64,000 bases of DNA from Moniliophthora roreri (Eukaryota; Basidiomycota; Agaricomycetes; Agaricales; Marasmiaceae). The notes below the pieces were generated by a model. The model saw only the letters and a program-made list of their open reading frames with translations. It ran no database searches and had not been told where the DNA came from. Shown here piece after piece: positions 1 to 12,900 of this stretch; the stretch's first letter is position 1; each line of letters opens with the position of its first letter. Both the position numbers and the translations under genes were made by a program. The stretch lies in assembly GCA_001466705.2 (NCBI GenBank), contig LATX02000198.1:479385-543384 (forward strand), read 5' to 3'.

Positions 1-1110
1 TCCATCGAAAGGTACCCTTTGGCCCACCACTTGTCGTACCATCAAGTCCCTGGCTCTCCTTGATTGTGGCCAGACCAAAGTCTGCTAAACGACAAGTGCA
101 TTCATCATCCACAAGAACGTTGGCCTAAAATGTAGTGTGGGTGGGAACAGAAAGGATGAACAACGCGCACGCACGCCTTTGATGTCGCCATGAATAACCA
201 CTGGTTCGAGTGAATGGAGGTACGCTAGACCCGAAGCAACTTCATAAATCTGCTCTTGCAGTATGTAAGCGAGATTGATCTAAAAAGTATCGTTCCCTAC
301 CGATCTCGAGCGATCATGTTCGGGATTCTCCTCCAAGTAGGTGATGAGATCGCCGTTTGACATCCACGGCGAAACAAGACAAAACGCAGGAGTGAACAAT
401 TCTGTGTTGACACCCAACAACGGAACGACATTAGGATGACTGAGTTGTTTCCATACAAGCGCTTCTTCGCAGAAAGCCTAGTAATGAAGATTAGATATAG
501 AACAGGAAACAGTTGCATCGATTTATAACGATCTCGCCTTGACAGCTTTCAGCTTCTTCTGCTCACTTGCCTCGAGGTGAACCCGCATCACCTTCAAACA
601 AACTGACTGCTCTCCAAGAACCCCTTTCCAGATATCCTGAGCACCCAAGGAGGTCAAGGTCAACATGAATGGAGCCGGTGAGTTCTACGCACAGAGAAGC
701 CACCCCCTCGTAGGGCATGTGTCCCTTCCCGAACAATATTCTTCAGAATTAAGGAAGGGGGCAAGATTTGGTGTCTTTTCACTAGTAAGCGGAGATATTC
801 CAGGCAACGTTTCCGATAAGATGAAGATCCATGGGTCGAAGCCAGATGCGCTTCCTATGTGAGTTATAATCAACGATGATTCCTCCCAGATAAAGAAATA
901 CACTTTGCGCACCGACTGAAGCAACTCCACAACAGCGGATATACGACTTGCATCTAGGTTTAAAAGAATGTCTTTGGCATCCTGTAACGCCAAAACCTCC
1001 CGTAGAGCTCCCAGGGTGTCATACCCTTTTCTCTCCTCGACACTATTCATGACCTCGCGAGTCTTGTCTAAGGCTGTTGAGAGCAAAAGCAAGTAGACCA
1101 CGGGTAACAC
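1..1110 (-). CDS. TKL-type protein kinase, cut by the left window edge
   Basis: Serine/threonine or dual-specificity kinase of the agaricomycete tyrosine-kinase-like group. Read on the minus strand in short exons. An N-terminal helical region (about 950-1060) precedes a segment reading DIWKGVLGEQ and CLKVMRVHLE (about 540-640) with the ATP-binding lysine, the helix and hinge region ending PWMSNGDL (297-470), the catalytic loop VIHGDIKG (about 175-210, HGD in place of HRD) and DFGL (about 75-85). The frame runs off the window in the activation segment at TKG/TFRW-like sequence, so the C-lobe and anything beyond is missing. The first in-frame ATG is near 1047; the true first exon may lie further upstream. 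Its N-terminal region and kinase sequence resemble the kinase half of the Argonaute fusion at 28044-31777, so its unseen C-terminus is of special interest. Kinase call firm, start weak. Confidence 0.8.
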
Positions 1111-1565
1111 ATGGTCATTTCGTTAGCGCGAACGCCGATGGTGATGCTGAGGAGAGCAACTTGTGACACTGCAAGTCTCGTGCACCAAATGTCGCACCGC
1201 CTCTGACTCGGTTCCATGCTATGAGCCTCAGTTTGCATCGCTGAATTTCTGAACATGCACATGCAGACAATGTGAGTGCTTTCATCCTCGTTTTTATCTC
1301 TACTAATTTATCACCCGGTAGTCTGGACTCACGGATGGTGAATTGATGGCAGGCTCCATCCGAAGCATCCACTCTTTAACTGAAATTCAGAGTTTCTTGA
1401 CTTGATGAAAGAGTTGTAAAACGGTTTGCCGTATCTGAGTAGCGATCACTCGTGTATAGTTGGATAGGGTTACAGAAGGCCTGCAGACTCGGATGCGAAG
1501 TTGGTGATTCATGTTCATTAGTCTAAGAAAGTAGATGTATATCTCTCGCGTTATAGAACAATAGA

Positions 1566-2930
1566 TCATTCTAATCCTCGTAAAATATCCCGTGTGGTTT
1601 CTTCCATCGTCCTGAACCTGATCCCAAGGATTCTTTTCGCCTTATCAGAAACAAAGGTTACGGCTCGGAATGCTTCACCACCGGGAACGCCTTTTGTAAG
1701 TATATGGTAAGGAGGAGGCGACAGTGAGTTTGCGACGTCAACTATAGTTAGTTATCAGCGAGAGACCGACAAGCAGATGATTTGGAGACGTACTGAAATC
1801 TTGCCACACGAAGGGAGATCCAGCAGATACGATAATACGTTCTCCACTTGCCTCCAGGGTCTCCAGCGCACGAACATGGGCTTCGGCAACATCACGAACG
1901 TCAACCCAGCCGTGACCTGGGCTAGATAGCAGACTGGCACCAAAAATCTCTCCTTTGACGATGGCGTTAAACCAGAACTTGTTCGACTCGTTCATCTGTT
2001 CGGGGCGTGTAATTGTGTGGGCATTTGGCTACGGGGAAGTGTTTCTCGATGACATTGAAAACAGTAAACAATTAGGCACACGTACCCCGAAAACCCAAGG
2101 GGGATTAAGGACAACTATATCCCACTGGACTTGGGACTTATGTTGCTCGTAAAACTGCCACAGAGCTTGATGAAAATCAACGTCCTAATCCGAAGCCAGG
2201 ACGAAGAGATACTGTACCTCTTTCTGCTAAAGTCTTCGATGCAGCGTATTTGGCCAAACCACTGGCTTCCTTTCCTCTCTCTTCGCACTCCTTGACTGAC
2301 TCGTCATTCCAATCAGCCTCAGATACGCTGACAACTTTAGTTGGAGAAGTGCTCCTGATCGCGGCACAAGAAGAGGTGTAGATGATGCGTTGCAAGGAAG
2401 ATCTATTGGATGAGGATCAAAGAAGTTATCAGTTGATTTAGAACTCATCAAGGACCATCTTACCCGTATTCCATAGCACTTTTCAAGAGGCCGAGTACCC
2501 CCCTGACAGCCGGGTCTATGATATCTACTCATGAACGGCATGAGCGAGGCGCCTGCTCAACATCAAGGGAAACGTACCTTTTGGTTCGATCGCATCCAGG
2601 TTCACCTGCGCTGCCGTGTGTATGATAGCATCTACACCTTTGACTGCTTCATCCCAAGCGCCCTCCTTCGGGTGGATTATTAGAACGTATACTGGGTAAT
2701 ACAGACAAAGTATAAACTCTCACCTTTTGCATATCACCAATAACAATCAGTTGAAGTTTACTCCCGTACGATTTGTACGTATCTAAGAGTTGTGCACCTC
2801 GAGATTCATTGCGAACAGCTGCGCAAACGCTATAACCTTTTTGCAGAAGATGGCCCACGATCCATGAAGCGATGTAGCCATTCGCACCGGTGATGAGGAT
2901 TTTGCGGTTGGTGTTTGTTAGAGCAGGCAT
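1566..2930 (-). CDS. NAD(P)-dependent extended short-chain dehydrogenase, dihydroflavonol-reductase-like
   Basis: Reduces a carbonyl group of an unknown small molecule with NAD(P)H in the cytosol. The start MPALTNTNRKILITGANGYI at 2930 opens directly into the Rossmann beta strand and the GxxGxxA nucleotide motif (GANGYIA). Exons on the minus strand: 2930-2724, 2665-2578, then short exons reading DPAVRGVLGLLKSAMEYG, the exon with YTSSCAA and the catalytic YAASK (YxxxK) near 2240, the NPPWVFG exon near 2110, SPGHGWVDVRDVAEAHV near 1900, and a last exon ending TTRDILRGLE with TGA at 1566-1568. All joins keep frame. NPPxVFG and HGWVDVRDVA are typical of the dihydroflavonol 4-reductase/aldehyde reductase branch. 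It looks intact. Substrate cannot be told; the neighbours give no pathway hint. Confidence 0.88.
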
Positions 2931-4309
2931 CGGACGATCTGAAGTTCGGGTTGATGTGATGAGTAGAGTGCACTGCGACGTTGCTTTTATACCCCTCACC
3001 TTCGTATCTGTGGAGAGCGAACAAAGCGAAATGAAGCGAAGGCCGTCAAGTCCGAGGTGCCCATTGCCACCGACATAACAAATGATCCCGGCAGAAAGCA
3101 TAAAAGCCTTCTCACACTTTTGTGTGCGTATAATCGGTAATATCCCGGATTACAAGACTGGAGGAGTGTCATCGTGGAATGCATTCCGAAAATAAAAGGG
3201 TGGCCGACTTTGACGAGTAATCGTGCAAAGTAATGTCATTCTATAGTCCTATCCAAAGTCTTTGTTCTATCTTGGGTCTAATGAAGTGCTTTTTGCGATT
3301 GCGTGACAAAGCAGATTCATATAGTCCTGTGTTCCCATTACAGAGAGTTGATGAATTGGCTCAAAAGATAGGTAAAATATGCCACTCACATCGGGAATCG
3401 ATGGAAAGCCGCGACTCCGTGGTGGTCGTCAAGGCGTAAGTTGAGAAGCGCCCGTTTCTTTTTCGACAACCATGTCTCAACAGACTCAACTCTTGTACAT
3501 CGGCGTCGACGCCTTATGGCTCGCATACTCCCCTTTCTAGTTTCTGCAATCATCACACAAGCTAGATGCAAATTGAGGAAATTGGCTGTGACAGCACCCT
3601 CAACTCTGTTCCGCCAAGTTGGAGTCGATATGGCACAGAATAGGCTTGGACATAAGTCAGGTTATCAGGGTGGAGGTTTGGCGGGCACAGATGGAGAGAC
3701 TCAGGACCGGATTGTCTCGAGAAGGAAGGCTCGAGGTGGAGATCCAGGCGACCTGAGAGGGAGGTTAGATCGCAGACTTGGGTCTAAACCAGAAGCGGAT
3801 TGGGCAGGCCAGCAGAGCGAAAGTCGTGTAATTCGAAGGAGAGTCAAGGCAAAAGTTCAAGCCGTTCAAAATCGAGATCCAAACGACGGCCCTGAACTGA
3901 GTTGTCGGCTCCGAGATGAACAGGCCATCTTTCAAGTCCAGCCCTTTGTACATTCACTAGCAGCCGTTCCCAGCCTATGCTTAATCCTCGCCTCGAGCCA
4001 GCAATTTCCCCCAACTCCACTCCTATTCGTATCGGCATCACGGTGGCTCGAAATTAGAGATCATGTGGTCAGTAGTTCCTTGCCTCCAAATGAACATTCG
4101 AAGCTAAGTCAAGACACTCAGAAGGTGCGCCGGCATTCGGGAATCATACGGTGAAGATGGAGAACGAAAAACACTCTGAAACCAATATGTGAAGATTTAG
4201 ATTTATCATTCCATCTTATGAATATAGTGGACATAGATGATAGCGGAAGATCGCCCAGAAACACATACATCGACACTTCGAGTACTACTGTACTACTGTA
4301 CAAGAATGT
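2931..4309. other. no confident gene; weak open frames only
   Basis: A 237-codon open frame on the plus strand (3441-4154) is rich in Arg, Gly and Gln and shows no recognisable domain. An overlapping minus-strand frame (3844-4041) is no better. A short ATG frame at about 3471 stops after 22 codons and could be a first exon. Composition is CpG-normal and nothing repetitive is seen. I leave it unannotated. Confidence 0.4.
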
Positions 4310-7300
4310 CTACTTCTGCCGAGAATTCGCAAGACGTGGTATGCCTAGTTCGCTTGAAGTCGACAATTCGTTTAGGTCCATCGTGCGCTTTGATCTTAGT
4401 TTGTCTAGTTGTTCAGAAGCACAAATCTTCACTTTAGAGCTGTCTGGATGCAGAGAAACTACTGGGGGGAGAGGACACCGCTAAATGTTCAGAGTAAGTG
4501 GCAACTCTGTCATAGGATATTTGCAATACTTACCTTTCGAAGAACGTCCAGAATCTCTTCGTATTTATTTGAATGATCGGCCATTTCGACAAATACCCAT
4601 ACATAAACATTGTCAACTTCATAAAGCATAACATGCCTTCCGTGATACTGGTCGTCTGATTGGTATTTTGCATGGTTTTGGCACACAGATTCGAAGACCT
4701 TGTCCATTTTGAAGACAGATTCGGCGCTGGGTCTTCTAGGAGTGCGAGCGACGTGCCGTGCGTGGTCTAGCAAGCTCTTCAAGTTGCCGTCCGGATCGTA
4801 TTCGCTCTGTATCTCAGACATAGGAGATGAATAGCACACCCAGATGAACAAGTCGACGTACCTGAATGTTGCAGTCAGCTACGAGTTCTTTAAAGCCAAT
4901 AGCACTCCCTATCAATGTCTCCAGGGAAGAGGAAGCTTGGAAGATGGATCGTAGGGCGTGCATCCACCTCAATAAGCAGGTGCTAAACAGTTTCCACAAA
5001 GGATTGTACAATGCCCACGTCGGATATACCTTTTCGGGACCCAAGAGATGGAAATACATGGGCCAATAATACATCGCGTATTCGAAATCCGGCGAGGTAT
5101 CTGCAACCTGGTAGTTACTGTCCTCGAGGCGGGCCAGTGCATACGAGATCGTGGCGTAGGCCATGTTCCCGATATGCTCGTCCACATCGACAAACCACGG
5201 ATTACCAGGATCATCCCACATGAGGAAATCATCGAAAGACTGGTGCATCAGTCGCAGACCGCGAGCCCCATCATCAATCAATACGCTTCCAAGCTTCCGG
5301 ACTACTGATTGAACATTGAAATGCTTGGGTGAGCAGTTGTCGGGAGACCCTAATGTGACTCCCACTCCACTGCTTTGAACGAGACCGTTCAGAATCTCGA
5401 TCGTAATGGGATACTTTGACTCCCAAAAGAAACTTCTCTGATTGGCGGCCAGGATTAAACCAAGCACGGTCTTGATCTGCTCTTTGATATCCACGCCGTC
5501 CTCATCGACCAGAGCATCAAGGGCAGTCTGGTAGAGGATTTCAAGAGCATGGGGGATGTCCTTCGCCGCCTTCACGCCTAGGAACGTGTCAAGCCGTGCT
5601 TCAACGTCTTCGGCAACAAATCTAATGACAGTGGCGCCCATACAAACAAACCACTCGCGCGTTCTGAGAGGCGCTCGACAGCCTGGGATTTTTTCTTCTG
5701 GTCCAACGCAGAGAATCTCTCATCTGCGAGTTTCACCCTCAAGAAATGCGCTATGTCTCTTTTTGTCTCCGGTGAACTAGGATCCAATGTATGTTGAAGA
5801 ACGTGTTCTCTGCCATCGAACGCTACGCGGATGTCGTCGTCTGGACGACTAGCAATGAGTATGCGTAAAAAGGGGAGCAACTTCAATAAGTCTTTTGCTC
5901 GAAGCAGCTTCAAGAGCTGGGCTCGAAATTCCCTTTTAGCATTATCTCGGTCGCACTCGTCCAGCGCATCAATAAGAACGAAGATGGGGCCTTCGTCGTG
6001 CATTTCTGGAACACTTTGTAGAGGATCCACAATGTATTCCTTGAACTGAGTCAGAAGTTCGACTGGAACGCGCGGAGACTGTTGCAGTGCCTTTGCAACC
6101 GCCTGTCCGAGACGTTCGTCAAACTCGGCAAGCTGACAAGCCAACTCTCGGACAAAAACGCTCGGATCTGTGTACTCCGCTCGGTCAAAGCGAATGTACG
6201 CTCCCAAACGGCTGGTATGTCCCATGTTGCGGGCCGTTGTGTAGAGAGTGCCCATGAGAGAGCTCTTTCCCGACCCAGCAATGCCTGACAGCCACATGAC
6301 GGACTCTTCTCCTTCGAAAGCCCATTTTCTGAGATATAACAGAGATTCAAGTCGGGTACCGGGAGAACAGCTTGTTTCCGGGGTCGGAGGTCTGCGCGAG
6401 GGTTTAAGGCGCTGAAGCCTTGAATCTATTTCTGAGGGGACGCGTAAGTTTTTCATTCATTTGCGCTCATATTCAAAAGGAAGACGGGCTCACCTATCAT
6501 GGACATCCCATGCCGCACTTCGAGTACTGAAGCCAAAGTGAATTTTGCCACAGTGTCGTCTAATGCTTGCTTCAAGTCATTAAATGCCCGCTTAAACTTC
6601 TGGACCTCAATTAAAGCTTGCTGGTCTATCACTTGAGCTATGCACGACAAATATTTGATCAATAACATGTACGGAAAAAGACTGGAGACTCTTACAAATG
6701 CGGCGCTGGTAAACATATCGTGAGAGGAATATGTGGCACTCCTCGGTCTGCCTGACCATCTTCTTGAATAGGTCGGAAAACTGACCACCCTGATTCAGGG
6801 ATTCGCTTTCTTTAGCCGTCGCAACTTGGTAGGCTTGAATCATGGTCTCGTAAAGGTCGACGATTGCTTGGTCCTTCTTGTATTGCCCCTCTACCATCTC
6901 CAGTGGACATTCAGTACTGAAAAAATAATTCTCGAGAAACGATTGCATACCCGCCAGATACTAGAAACGGAGATCCAAGCAGCTCGAGAGATTGGATGGA
7001 TCTGCAGCATGCACCGTCAAGATATTGATGAAAAGATATAGTTTGACTAGAACCTACCTCGGCCAGATCATGAAGGAAGTCCATAATCGGTTTCATTCGG
7101 GTAATACCCGCACCGGCAGCCTGTGTACGGTCATTCAAGTCCTGAATCTCAGCCTTGATATTTTCAGGGCTTTTGTCCGACACATTCCCATCCCTTGCCT
7201 TTATGGTATCCGGTCGAGTAATAGTCACAATCAGATCGAGATCAGCCTTCGGATCCTCAGCAGGGGTCATTTTTATCTTAATATCTATACCAAATATGAG

Positions 7301-7917
7301 TATCAAGAATGTGTAACCCTAATGAGTGGAAGTTCACATGCCTTGGCTATGCTCGATGATGAGCTCAGCAGCTTCAATTTCTACACTGGCATAGACTTTC
7401 GCCTTCCGAAAACGACGTGTACGGAGAAGTTGAAATGTTATCTTTTCAGATGTGGCTGACGGCCGTCTGGATGAGAATGGTGGTAAGATGCATGAAGACT
7501 GCGAAAGTATAAACATTATCAACATACATTAATAAGTTTGCCTCCCATCGATGGGAGGTTTCTTGCTTCCCGTCATATTTAGACGTTTTGAAGCGTCGAG
7601 GCATTGAATTGCATCCTATGGCAATGCGAGTCCCCAGTATTTTGGCAGTGGGAACACCAACAACTTCAATGGCTGAGGAAGGGGGTTGATCAACAAGGAA
7701 GGACAGTGATATGTCAAGAGAGCTTACTTCTGATTTCAATGTCAGGAGCTTGAATAGTTGGGATAGGACTCTGAGGAGGGGCCTGATTGATGTTTCTGAC
7801 ACTGATAGTGGATCTGTGAACCAGTATAAGTTCTGAAAGCAGAGATATCACACCCACCCATTGCTGGCAGTTTTGCCAGTGTGAGAGGTCATGGAGGACA
7901 GAGGTTGAGAGGCTCAT
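4310..7917 (-). CDS. STAND/NACHT NTPase copy A, disrupted by a single-base frameshift
   Basis: Fungal NLR-like signalling NTPase. From the N-terminus: a C2-like beta region (IEVVGVPTAKILGTRIAIGC, about 7650; then KITFQLLRTRRFRKAKVYAS, about 7400), a helical region resembling the fungal Goodbye-type N-domain (about 6950-6600), and a NACHT domain with Walker A GIAGSGKSS (about 6280) and Walker B FVLIDALDEC (about 5980). A C-terminal domain has LMHQSFDDFL and ends in an exon beginning RCPLPPVVSL, with a stop at 4310-4312. Near 5635, after SGLFVW, the frame breaks: copy B has TGGGCAGCCACTG where this copy has TGGGCGCCACTG, one base fewer. Both sides stay open, so the lesion is recent or a sequencing error. 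No LRR, ankyrin or WD repeats follow. The start near 7917 is uncertain. It is transcribed away from copy B. Confidence 0.8.
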
Positions 7918-9915
7918 TGATTGAATCAGCAGCCATATTCTTAACCAAAGTGGTTTACGCGGGATAACTCGTTATGTCGTGATGAATGGACGATGATTGG
8001 GTCTCAAGATTGATGACTTCGAGTCTTGGGTTGTGATGAGATCGCAACAAGGCTATTGCGGAAACGGAATTGCCATATACCGAGGGATTTGGTGTGCAAA
8101 TTTGGCAGGGTTCGCTGCATCGGAGTCGGGGATTCTCAATGTATGGCACTGAATTAAATCTACGGCGCCACGCTCAAGGAGACATCTCTGATTTCTTCAG
8201 TCAATATTGCCATCCAAGGCGATCAAGAGACACTCATCTGAATAGAAAGAACACGATAGCCACATGATTTCAAAACCTTGCCAAAAACAGCTCAGGGAAT
8301 GTTCAGGCTATCAATCATCCATAAGATCTATGTCCAGCCGCCCGTGCCACGGCAACAAGGGACAAGAAGCATCGATAATCCCAAAGGCTACTTACCTGTG
8401 TCCCTGATACCCTATTCGGAGTTCTCTTGCATCCTGGCGTAGGAGGTTTGCTATTCCATATAAGGAATCAAGCGGATCATTGACCTCAAGTCAATAAGTA
8501 TACTCTACTCATTTATCGTCAGGCGGAAGGTCTAGTTATCATGAGAGTGACACGCACAGCAAAGCTCCGTAGTATTCAACGCCAGTGCTTCAGATTTTGG
8601 TGATATTATTCGGCACTCTATGTAATCAAGGCAGAGAATATCTGAGACTTGACGTTGGTGAAAGCATGAAGGCTGTCAGAAGAAGCGTATCGTAAAGCAG
8701 ACACTGCCTTATCCCGATCATCTGTCTCTTCGGCCAAAGTGCGCGCTGGCAGGTCCAAGTCCGGTGCTAGTCATAGTAGTTTACAGTGGCACCATGAGGA
8801 TTAGACTGTAATCATAGGAGGCATGGGTGATCTACTGAGTATTGCAATTAGTCCGAGTCTAGTACAAAAGAAGCGCAAAGGAAGCGCAAAGGAGACTCGA
8901 AATCAATGACAATGTCTTTGGAGGAAAGGGAATACCGTCGTAGAGCTCGAAGATTTCTATAGGATAGGATCCACGGGCTGGTACGGTGAGTATACTACTT
9001 ACCGTAAAGCACCGATAAGTTACCGATGCCTCCGTCTAGCAGACGAGAACCAATATTGTTCAAGGATAATGTATGATATGGGATGTTCTAGGGTAGAAAG
9101 TCGGTTTTCCGTAATCTGTGTCTTGACTTGATGACTGAATGGGTCATGGGAAGTCATGGGTAGTCGATTCTTGGCTCTGGATAACACTGGTGCTTTGTGT
9201 CAACGCTCATGAGCCCTCGTCTTGACTGTTGATCAGGTTTGCGTTATTTTGTAAGCTTGCCGGTAATTGAGTCGGCCTAAGCCTCTGTAAATGACTTTCC
9301 TTAACTCTACAGCTGACAAAGCGACCAACACTCACAAAGGACCCTGGTATTCACACAAACTCGTTCACCCGACCCCAACGGTGCCACGGCGAGATTATTC
9401 GAGCGACTAGCAGTTGATATTTTGACATTCTAGGGCACGAAAGAATGGGAAAGATCTGTAATCCATGGGAAACACTACCGAGAAGCGATTGAGTCGGCCG
9501 GGGGGAACGTCTGCCTGAGCGTTGTTGATGGGCATCATCGGAAAAGAATTTTCGGCGCTTAAGCGCTAAGTTTTCTCATCCCTCCACGACCTGACTCGGG
9601 AATTCCTAGTCATTTCTACTCCTTTTGGAGCTAATTCTCGCACGATTGAATCCAGAACTGGGGCGGCGGTGGCAGCGACGGTGGCAGCTGACACTATCTC
9701 CTTCCTCGTATATATGATGTCCAAGTCTGCAACAGCGCTGAATCTTATTGCGATCTAGAAACCAATAGTATAGATTCGGGAGCGACCGCAAACGTATATC
9801 TATCTTCCAGGGCGTCCATTCATCACGACAAGACATTGTATATGACCCGCATAGCCCGCGTTTGCTGGAGATCTGTACGCTGACACAATCTACGAGACCT
9901 TGACCTTGGACCTCT
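7918..9915. other. intergenic region between divergent NACHT genes
   Basis: About 2 kb between the 5' ends of the two NACHT paralogues, so it must hold both promoters if both are expressed. Only short open frames are seen, none with a recognisable domain, and no obvious repeat. Base composition is like the flanking genes, with normal CpG. Confidence 0.5.
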
Positions 9916-12900
9916 ATGCCCTCTGACAGCGACCAAACCACCAATATTAGGTGAGTATACCTTTTGTTTTGTGGAAGCTTGCTAATTTACATATCGGTGA
10001 TCAGCATTGACAACGTCGCTTCAGTGTCCTTGCAGAATCCTGTTCAGGCCGTTCCGGTCAGAATCAGAAGTGAGTTCTCTTAGAAAGTTACTGTTTTAGC
10101 TTGCTCACTGGCTCACCTTATCCACTCAGGCATTGAGGTCGTCGGTGTTCCGACTGCCCAAACGTTGGGAACTTGCATTGCCATACAATGTGATTCGGAT
10201 CCTCAAATTCGCAAGACGTCTAAGTTTGACGGGAAACGAGAATCTTCGCATAGATGGTTAGAAGATTTTCAACTGCAAGTTCAAAAGTTTTTGCATTCAC
10301 AACCTTCATGTCTCTAACCACTAGTTTCGTTGCAGTCCTCCGTCGAAAATTATAACATTTCAACTTCTCCGCTTGCATGCTCTTCGAGCAGATACGCTCT
10401 ACGCTAGCGTGGAATTTCCGGCTTCAGAGCTCCATGTCGAGCATGACCAAGGTCTCTCTTACATGTTATGGGTTGAGCGTGATGTTCACATGTATGCCCT
10501 AAACAGCTATCAAGAAAAACATGACTGTTCCTCAGGGTTCGGGTGCCAGCCTCGCTCTGATTGTAACCGCTTGCAGTACAAGTAGTCCTAATACAACGAA
10601 GGCAGTGGCAGAAGTCAAGCCAGTACCCCAGCTTTTGGATATGCTTAAAAGGTTAGCAACGGTGAGTTAGTCAAGGTTAGTGTCTCTGTGCCATAACTTT
10701 TATGTTTTGTAGAAACAGCCCACAGCCCAAGCCGCCTGGCTCGCTCTTTCGGCTATCTTGAAGGTAGGTAACGTTTTTAGGAGTTCGTATCTTGTTTTGA
10801 ATGATACTGAATACTTGTTCAAGGTGACAGAAGCGCGTAAAAACCAAGCCGCTATCAACCTTCATGAGACCATAGTGCAGACCTACCAAGTTGCAATGGC
10901 CAAGCAAACAGAATCATTGGATCAGGGTGGTCAATTCTCTGATCTGTTCGAACGAGTGATCAGGCAGACCGACGAGTATCACATCTTCTTCTCACGATAC
11001 GTTCACGGGCGCCACAATTGTAAGAATCTGTTTTTTGTTTTGTGTGCACCATTGATCAAGTACTTTGCATCCCGTATAGCTCAAGTAGTGGATCAGGCCT
11101 TAGTCGAGGTTCAGAAGTTTAAGCGGGCATTCAATGACTTAAGGCAGGCGTTCGACGATACTGAGGCAAAGTTCACTTTGGCTTCGGTACTCGAAGAACG
11201 GCATGGAATGAAAATGATAGGTGCGTGTTTTCCCTGGATGCGGCCCAAGTGAAATAATTCATGGATCTCCCCAGAAATGGATTCAAAGCTTCAGCGTCTC
11301 AAGCCCTCGCGTAGGTCTCCGATTCCAGAAATAAGCTGTTCTCAAGGCAGCCGGCTTCAATCCCTGTTATACATCAGAAACTGGGCTATCGAAGGGGAGG
11401 AATCCATTATGTGGTTGTCAGGCATCACTGGGTCGGGAAAGAGCTCCTTAATGGGCACTCTTTACGAAACAGCCCGCAGGATGGGACATACCAACCGTTT
11501 GGGAGCGTACATCCGCTTTGACCGAGCAGGGTACACAGATCCGAGCGTTTTTGTCCGAGAGTTAGCTTGCCAGCTTGCTGAGTTTGACGAACGTATCGGA
11601 CAAGTGATTGCAACGGTACTGCAGCAATCTTCGCGTGTCCCTGTTGAGCTGTTGGCGCAGTTCAAGGAGTATATCGTGAAGCCTTTGCAAAGTGTCCCAG
11701 AAGTGCATGACGAAGGTCCGATTTTCATTCTCGTTGATGCGCTGGGCGAGTGCGCCCGCGGTAGCGCTGACAGGGATTTTCGAGCTCAGCTCCTACAGCT
11801 GCTTCAAGCAGCGGACTCTTTGAGGATGTTCCCCTTCTTACGGATTATTGTGGCCAGTTCCCCGGACGAAGACATCGACGAGGCTTTTCGCGGCAGAGAA
11901 CATGTGCGTCCATATCGTTTGGATACTGATTCACCGGGGACCAGAGGAGACATCGAGGATTTCCTCACAAACAAATTAGCGGAAGGAAGTTCAGGTTTTT
12001 CCAGGTTGTCCGACGAAGCAAAATCCCGGGCTATCAGGCTTCTCTCGGAACGTGCAAGTGGCTTATTTCTATGGGCAGCCACTGTCGCCAGGTTCGTTAT
12101 CGAAAACGTGGATTCGCGCCTTGACGCGTTCCTAAACACGAAGGCTCCTAAGAATGCCCATGAAGCTTTACATATACTCTACCAAACCGCACTCGATATT
12201 CTGGTGGATGAGCACGATGAGGAGGTCACCGAAGAGAAGATCAGAGGCGTGCTTGGACTGATTCTCGCTTCCAGGAGGTGTGACAGTCGGAGCGCAGGCC
12301 CTCCCATTACGTCTATCGTTCTGGAAAGTCTGGTCGAGAACTATGGAGTGGGAGCGTCATCGGGGCCTTCCCATAATCGACCACCCGTACTTTTCAATGT
12401 TCAACCAGTGGTACACAAACTCAAGGGTATCCTGATGGACGAAGATGGGGACTTGCTGCTTATGCACAAATCCTTCGATCACTTCCTGACGCAGGGTGGT
12501 TCTGCCAGCAATATTCCGACGTGGTTTATTGACGTGAAAGTGCACATTGCGGACATGGCGTACGCCACGATCTCATGCGCACTAGCTCACATTGAAAATC
12601 CCGATTACAAAGCCATAGAAATTCCACCGGATTTCAAGTATGCAACGTGCCGTTGGCCCATGTACTTCTATGCTCTAGGTCCTGCACAAGTCTTGGCTTC
12701 GATGTTTTTAAATCCTTTGCAGAACATGTTTGAAACTTGTTTAATAAGGTGGATCTACACCTTACAGTACAGCCTGCGAAATTCTCCTCCAGACATGCTG
12801 ATAGACAGCGCTAGTGGCTTCGCGAGCTTCCTGGTTCACTGCAATTTTCAGGTAAGTCGCCGAGTTGACTATTTAAATAATCCGACTTGCTCACCCATTC

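Noticed and set aside
3441..4154. 237-codon open frame (+)
   Set aside because: No recognisable domain, biased Arg/Gly/Gln composition, no splice partners, and an overlapping frame on the other strand. Length alone is not enough.
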